The position numbers were made by a program, and so were the translations under genes. Below are positions 61,019 to 64,000 of a DNA stretch of 64,000 nucleotides, one piece after another (position 1 is the stretch's first letter; every line of letters begins with the position of its first letter). The notes below the pieces were generated by a model. The model saw only the letters and a list, made by a program, of their open reading frames with translations. It was not told the origin of the DNA and searched no databases. Origin of the DNA: an uncultured Lachnospiraceae bacterium (lineage in GTDB: Bacteria; Bacillota_A; Clostridia; Lachnospirales; Lachnospiraceae); NCBI GenBank assembly GCA_910577835.1, contig CAJTOU010000013.1, positions 12,064 through 76,063 on the forward strand, in the 5' to 3' direction.

Positions 61019-62790
61019 GGCTCCATTCCTCCTATTCCGTATTCCATCAGCTTTATCAGCCCTTTATTCATCATTTCCATTTCTTTATTTCCAAGTGCAT
61101 AATGTCCTGCCAGCAATGCCTGAACATACATTACCTGTATCACTGTTTCAATAAATGCAGGTTCCCTTAAAACATGCAAGCGCTTTACAAGACTGTTTGT
61201 ACAATTCAGATACAGCTTTGCCCCTTGGTTCTCTTCCTCATCAGAAAAATCAAAGCCCTCAAAAAAACTGGAAAAGCTTTCCTCATCCATCGTACTGTCA
61301 AATAACCCGCTGTCTCCGGGCACATATAACGCCGGAAGCTGCTGCGGTGAAAAGTTTTTCAGGGAAATTCCACAGTGCAGAGGCTCCAAGGTTTTTCCCG
61401 CCTGTTCCAGAAAATATTCCATGGAAACCAGCATATCCGCAGGAGGCGTTTCCAAAAGATTTTCATAGGAGCTGTCCTCAAAAAGCTTTAGGTTTACATT
61501 TTTATAATATTTTGACGTCTGCTGAAGCAGATTTGTATCATAAATGTACCCTGCATTTATCAAAAGACTTTCTGTACCCTCCAGAAGCGGACAGATTCTT
61601 CTAAAATCATCTATTTCCATACAATAGCTGACCGGCTTTTTCTTTGCTGCATTCATAATCTGAAATCCTGTAAGTGTTCCCTTATTAGTCGGGAAAGTCA
61701 GAAATGGGAAAAACAGTTTAAATATCTGCTCATTCTCTACTGCCAGAGATTTAATGGCAATATTATGTATAGAGGTAAGCTGCTTTAACTTCCTTACATC
61801 ATACTGGGACAAAGAAACAAAATAGTCAAAAATACATTTCTCTATTAGATTTTTTACTTTTATCAGCTTATAGTCCTTGGAAAATCCCTCTCTCGAAGCC
61901 GTCGGCGTCAAATCCTCCACATTTAAAATACATCTTGTAAAAAACGCCCATTTAGGAATTACATCTTTCCCATCTTCCGTAATAAACATATTTTTCAAAA
62001 ATATTTTATGGCGGTTTGTAGTATTTGCATTTACCTGCCTTGTGGAAATAAAAGCATAGCCTTTGATTCCCTCCCCAATCAGAGGAATCATATCAAAAAA
62101 CTGTTCCTCAAAAAGATGCTCCCCAAACTCCATAATCTGCTCCGCCGTACACAATGGCTGCCGCCATGGAATGAAGATATCATTTATTTTCCTCTCCCAT
62201 CCATTTCCATGAAAATAAATTGGACTGGAAATCAAAAATCCATATTCATAGAGATTATCTATAATCTCATCCTCATCAAACCTGTCATACATTCGCTCCG
62301 TCAACTTTAAATGGACCTCTGTTCCGTCATCTGTCGACGTTTTTCTCTCTGTAATTTTATAAGTTCCATCGCTCTTTCCAACCCATTGATATGCCTGTTC
62401 TTCTTTGATAGATTTTGTAATAACCTTGATTTCATTTGTTACCAGAAAGCAGGACAAAAGGCCAATTCCAAACTGTCCGATAAAGCTTTGTCGTACCTGT
62501 TCGCTGCGTTTGGAGGATTGTCCGATTACGGAAAGGAAAGAGTGAATTTCTTCTTTATTCAGTCCGATTCCATTATCTTTAAAAATCAGTAAAGCTCCAT
62601 TTTTTTGTTCCTGATATATAATATCGATTTTTCCGCCTTTAAAATCGGAATCCTCTTTTTTTCTTGCCTGAATGGCGTCTACTGCGTTTTGAAGAAGTTC
62701 ACGCAGAAAGACATTATCGCTGGAATAAAGGTTGTCGCTTAGCAGGCGGATAATACCTTTTAGGTCTACTTTGAAATTATAATTACTCAT
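61015..62790 (-). CDS. divergent Hsp90-family (HtpG-like) ATPase
   Basis: 591 residues. The GHKL ATPase domain is complete: SSDNVFLRELLQNAVDAIQAR (Glu and Asn of the N box), FKDNGIGL (G1), IGQFGIGLLSCFLV (lid and G2) and GTEVHLKL (Thr). A middle domain follows, with RHKIFLKNMFITE and NVEDLTPTASREGF, matching Hsp90 (compare 'LNLSREML'). The C-terminal third is poorly conserved, contains an acidic FFEGFDFSDEEEN stretch, and ends IGGMEP, not MEEVD. Diverged from housekeeping HtpG. Translationally coupled to two helical-repeat genes. GGAGG precedes the ATG. Confidence 0.88.
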   Translation of the reverse strand: MSNYNFKVDLKGIIRLLSDNLYSSDNVFLRELLQNAVDAIQARKKEDSDFKGGKIDIIYQEQKNGALLIFKDNGIGLNKEEIHSFLSVIGQSSKRSEQVRQSFIGQFGIGLLSCFLVTNEIKVITKSIKEEQAYQWVGKSDGTYKITERKTSTDDGTEVHLKLTERMYDRFDEDEIIDNLYEYGFLISSPIYFHGNGWERKINDIFIPWRQPLCTAEQIMEFGEHLFEEQFFDMIPLIGEGIKGYAFISTRQVNANTTNRHKIFLKNMFITEDGKDVIPKWAFFTRCILNVEDLTPTASREGFSKDYKLIKVKNLIEKCIFDYFVSLSQYDVRKLKQLTSIHNIAIKSLAVENEQIFKLFFPFLTFPTNKGTLTGFQIMNAAKKKPVSYCMEIDDFRRICPLLEGTESLLINAGYIYDTNLLQQTSKYYKNVNLKLFEDSSYENLLETPPADMLVSMEYFLEQAGKTLEPLHCGISLKNFSPQQLPALYVPGDSGLFDSTMDEESFSSFFEGFDFSDEEENQGAKLYLNCTNSLVKRLHVLREPAFIETVIQVMYVQALLAGHYALGNKEMEMMNKGLIKLMEYGIGGMEP

Positions 62791-62894
62791 TTTAAATCCT
62801 CCAATATTTACTGTTTGTGTTGATTGTATAAAATTAAGGTTATTTTAGCATATTTTCGGGGGAAATTCTACTGTTAATTGGGGATATGAGGGAC

Positions 62895-63139
62895 GCAGAG
62901 GAAGGAAGCTATAATGTTTTTTCATACCCCTTCATGACCTTGGAGAATTCTAAGCTTTTGGAATTTCGCTAAGAGCATTTCTGACAGAGGCATAACTCGC
63001 CTTGAAGGGCTTTGGTGGGCGATGTTTTTTGAGGCTCAAACAATTCCCTTGACAGAAATAACGCGAAATTTCAAAAGCCAAGAATCTCCAAAAGGTCATT
63101 CAAATGGTATGAAAAAACATTATAGCTTCCTTCTTCTGC
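62895..63139. repeat. 245-bp foldback (MITE-like) element
   Basis: Left end GCAGAGGAAGGAAGCTATAATG continues TTTTTTCATACC; the right end carries GGTATGAAAAAACATTATAG then CTTCCTTCTTCTGC, its near-exact inverse. The matching goes on inward (CCTTGGAGAATTCT/GAATCTCCAAAAGG, GGAATTTCGC/GCGAAATTTC, TTTCTGACAGAGG/CCCTTGACAGAAA, TCGCC/GGGCGA). So nearly the whole element folds into one long hairpin. No reading frame. No clear target duplication is seen. Confidence 0.8.
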
Positions 63140-63206
63140 TGTGCTTAAAAGTTTGTTAGGAGATTTTTTTAATGGGATAGTTTAAATTATAACAGCAAGA
63201 AGTACA

Positions 63207-63235
63207 TTGATTTATTTTTTGTGGTATGATATACT
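63207..63235 (+). promoter_or_regulatory. promoter of the last gene
   Basis: TTGATT (63207-63212), 17 bp, TATACT (63230-63235), 48 bp before the ATG. Confidence 0.6.
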
Positions 63236-63283
63236 TACTGTTATCTATTATTTTATAATTGGTGATAACGAAGGAGACAGAAA

Positions 63284-63679
63284 ATGGAAGATAAGATGTT
63301 ATTGGTGAAAAAATATGGATTGAAACATGAAGATAATGCATGGTATTCAGAAAAAGAAAACTCTCATAAACATCTGATTTTTAAAGATACATTCTTTGAA
63401 AAAACTGATATTATAGGTCTTTTATTTCGCATAAATAAACTGTGTATGGCAAAAGTGAAATATTTTCGCAAAAATATTGAAAAATATGAACCTTTAAAAT
63501 ATGATTACAAAAATGGCTTTTTTACTGTTCCATTATGGGATGCCGATTTTCTAAAACACCGTGCTTCCGGTTATATTCTTGATTTTCGTTATCTCCAGAC
63601 TATCACAGTCTATAATGATTTTATAGATTTATATCATGAACTCGAAAACTTTGAGACAGATGAACAAGAGAATAAATAA
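63284..63679 (+). CDS. protein of unknown function (131 aa)
   Basis: 131 residues, soluble, rich in Lys, Tyr and Phe, no signal or membrane segment, no recognised motif. GAAGGAGACAG lies just before the ATG. Local features are FKDTFFEKTDIIGLLFRI and an acidic C-terminus (ENFETDEQENK). It stands alone beside the foldback element; its codon use is AT-rich like the accessory operon next to it. Confidence 0.65.
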   Translation: MEDKMLLVKKYGLKHEDNAWYSEKENSHKHLIFKDTFFEKTDIIGLLFRINKLCMAKVKYFRKNIEKYEPLKYDYKNGFFTVPLWDADFLKHRASGYILDFRYLQTITVYNDFIDLYHELENFETDEQENK

Positions 63680-64000
63680 TAAAACTATTTTACTTATATT
63701 AAAATTTATAAATTATCCCTTTAAAAGTTCATAAAAATACAATACAACCACAAAAATATTGCCATAAGCAAATAACAATTACTTAAAATATATTTTTAGA
63801 ATTATAGCATCAAAACCTACTTTTCTGAATATTCCTACAAAATTATAGAAACTCGAACTATTCGCTTATATATAACAATGTAATTTTTAAAGTATATTCT
63901 TAAACCGCCATATATTCCGGCTTCTAATCATTATATAACAGCGTAATTTTTAAAGTAATCCAACACACAGCAAGAGGGAGTTACCGGCTTTCTTCTGTTC
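63680..64000. other. AT-rich non-coding tail with a short direct repeat
   Basis: No gene is supported. The phrase TATAACA(A/G)(T/C)GTAATTTTTAAAGTA occurs twice, near 63871 and 63934, 63 bp apart. Confidence 0.5.

Noticed and set aside
1..64000. CRISPR array, intact insertion sequence, prophage or integrase
   Set aside because: No regularly spaced identical repeats and no intact transposase, integrase or phage structural gene were seen on either strand.

Overview
The window looks like a chromosomal segment of a low-GC, Gram-positive Clostridia-type bacterium, most likely of the Lachnospiraceae. The reasons are the AT-rich sequence, AGGAGG-type ribosome binding sites, T-box leaders on tRNA synthetase genes, an RNase P RNA - nucleoside kinase - trmK - rpoD - dnaG block, separate pyrB/pyrI genes, a dcw cluster start, sortase and CotH surface genes, and plant-polysaccharide enzymes (GH127, GH43). 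This is inferred from gene content; no species is claimed.

Layout. 1-5.1 kb, minus strand: start of the division/cell-wall cluster (partial PBP, an FtsL-like protein, rsmH). The mraZ expected before rsmH survives only as a short broken remnant with degenerate operator repeats. Upstream are an Lgt fused to an HD domain, and ychF. 5.3-9.6 kb: pheS-pheT behind a T-box leader, with an unusually long, hairpin-rich spacer between the T-box terminator and pheS. 9.6-12.7 kb: a 15-bp tandem repeat, a small unknown gene, a DnaA-box-like cluster, tRNA-Ser(CGA), a foldback repeat, yihY and an iron-type alcohol dehydrogenase. 13-18.4 kb: GH127 beta-L-arabinofuranosidase, dtd and a chemoreceptor. 18.5-24.1 kb: a small ABC exporter, ilvN-ilvC, a TIGR04086-like membrane protein and a CorC/HlyC protein.

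24.1-30.6 kb: an eight-gene reduced Tad/type IVc-pilus-like operon (two CpaE-like proteins, a CpaF ATPase, one TadB/C-like membrane protein, a pilin-like protein and three small membrane-anchored proteins, one only 53 aa). It is divergent from pyrB-pyrI. 32.3-38.8 kb: rnpB, a uridine-kinase-like protein, trmK, rpoD, dnaG, deoD. 39-41.2 kb: a three-gene surface module (secreted protein with a non-canonical C-terminal anchor, sortase, membrane protein). 41.3-47 kb: CotH-domain protein, an anchored beta-propeller-like protein, GH43. 47.2-52 kb: thrS with T-box leader, and an O-antigen-ligase-like protein. 52-58 kb: palindromic direct repeats, a secreted protein of about 14 Ig-like (Big_2-type) repeats, a DUF1653 protein, and NADP isocitrate dehydrogenase.

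58.3-63.1 kb is the most unusual part: a divergent Hsp90-family ATPase overlaps the first of two paralogous helical-repeat proteins that share a CxxC-x36-CxxxC pattern. The operon is bounded by a 245-bp foldback element on one side and, on the other, by a type I toxin-antitoxin-like pair (45-aa holin-like peptide and an opposing small RNA). This is the best candidate for an undescribed system. The window ends with a small unknown gene and non-coding AT-rich DNA.
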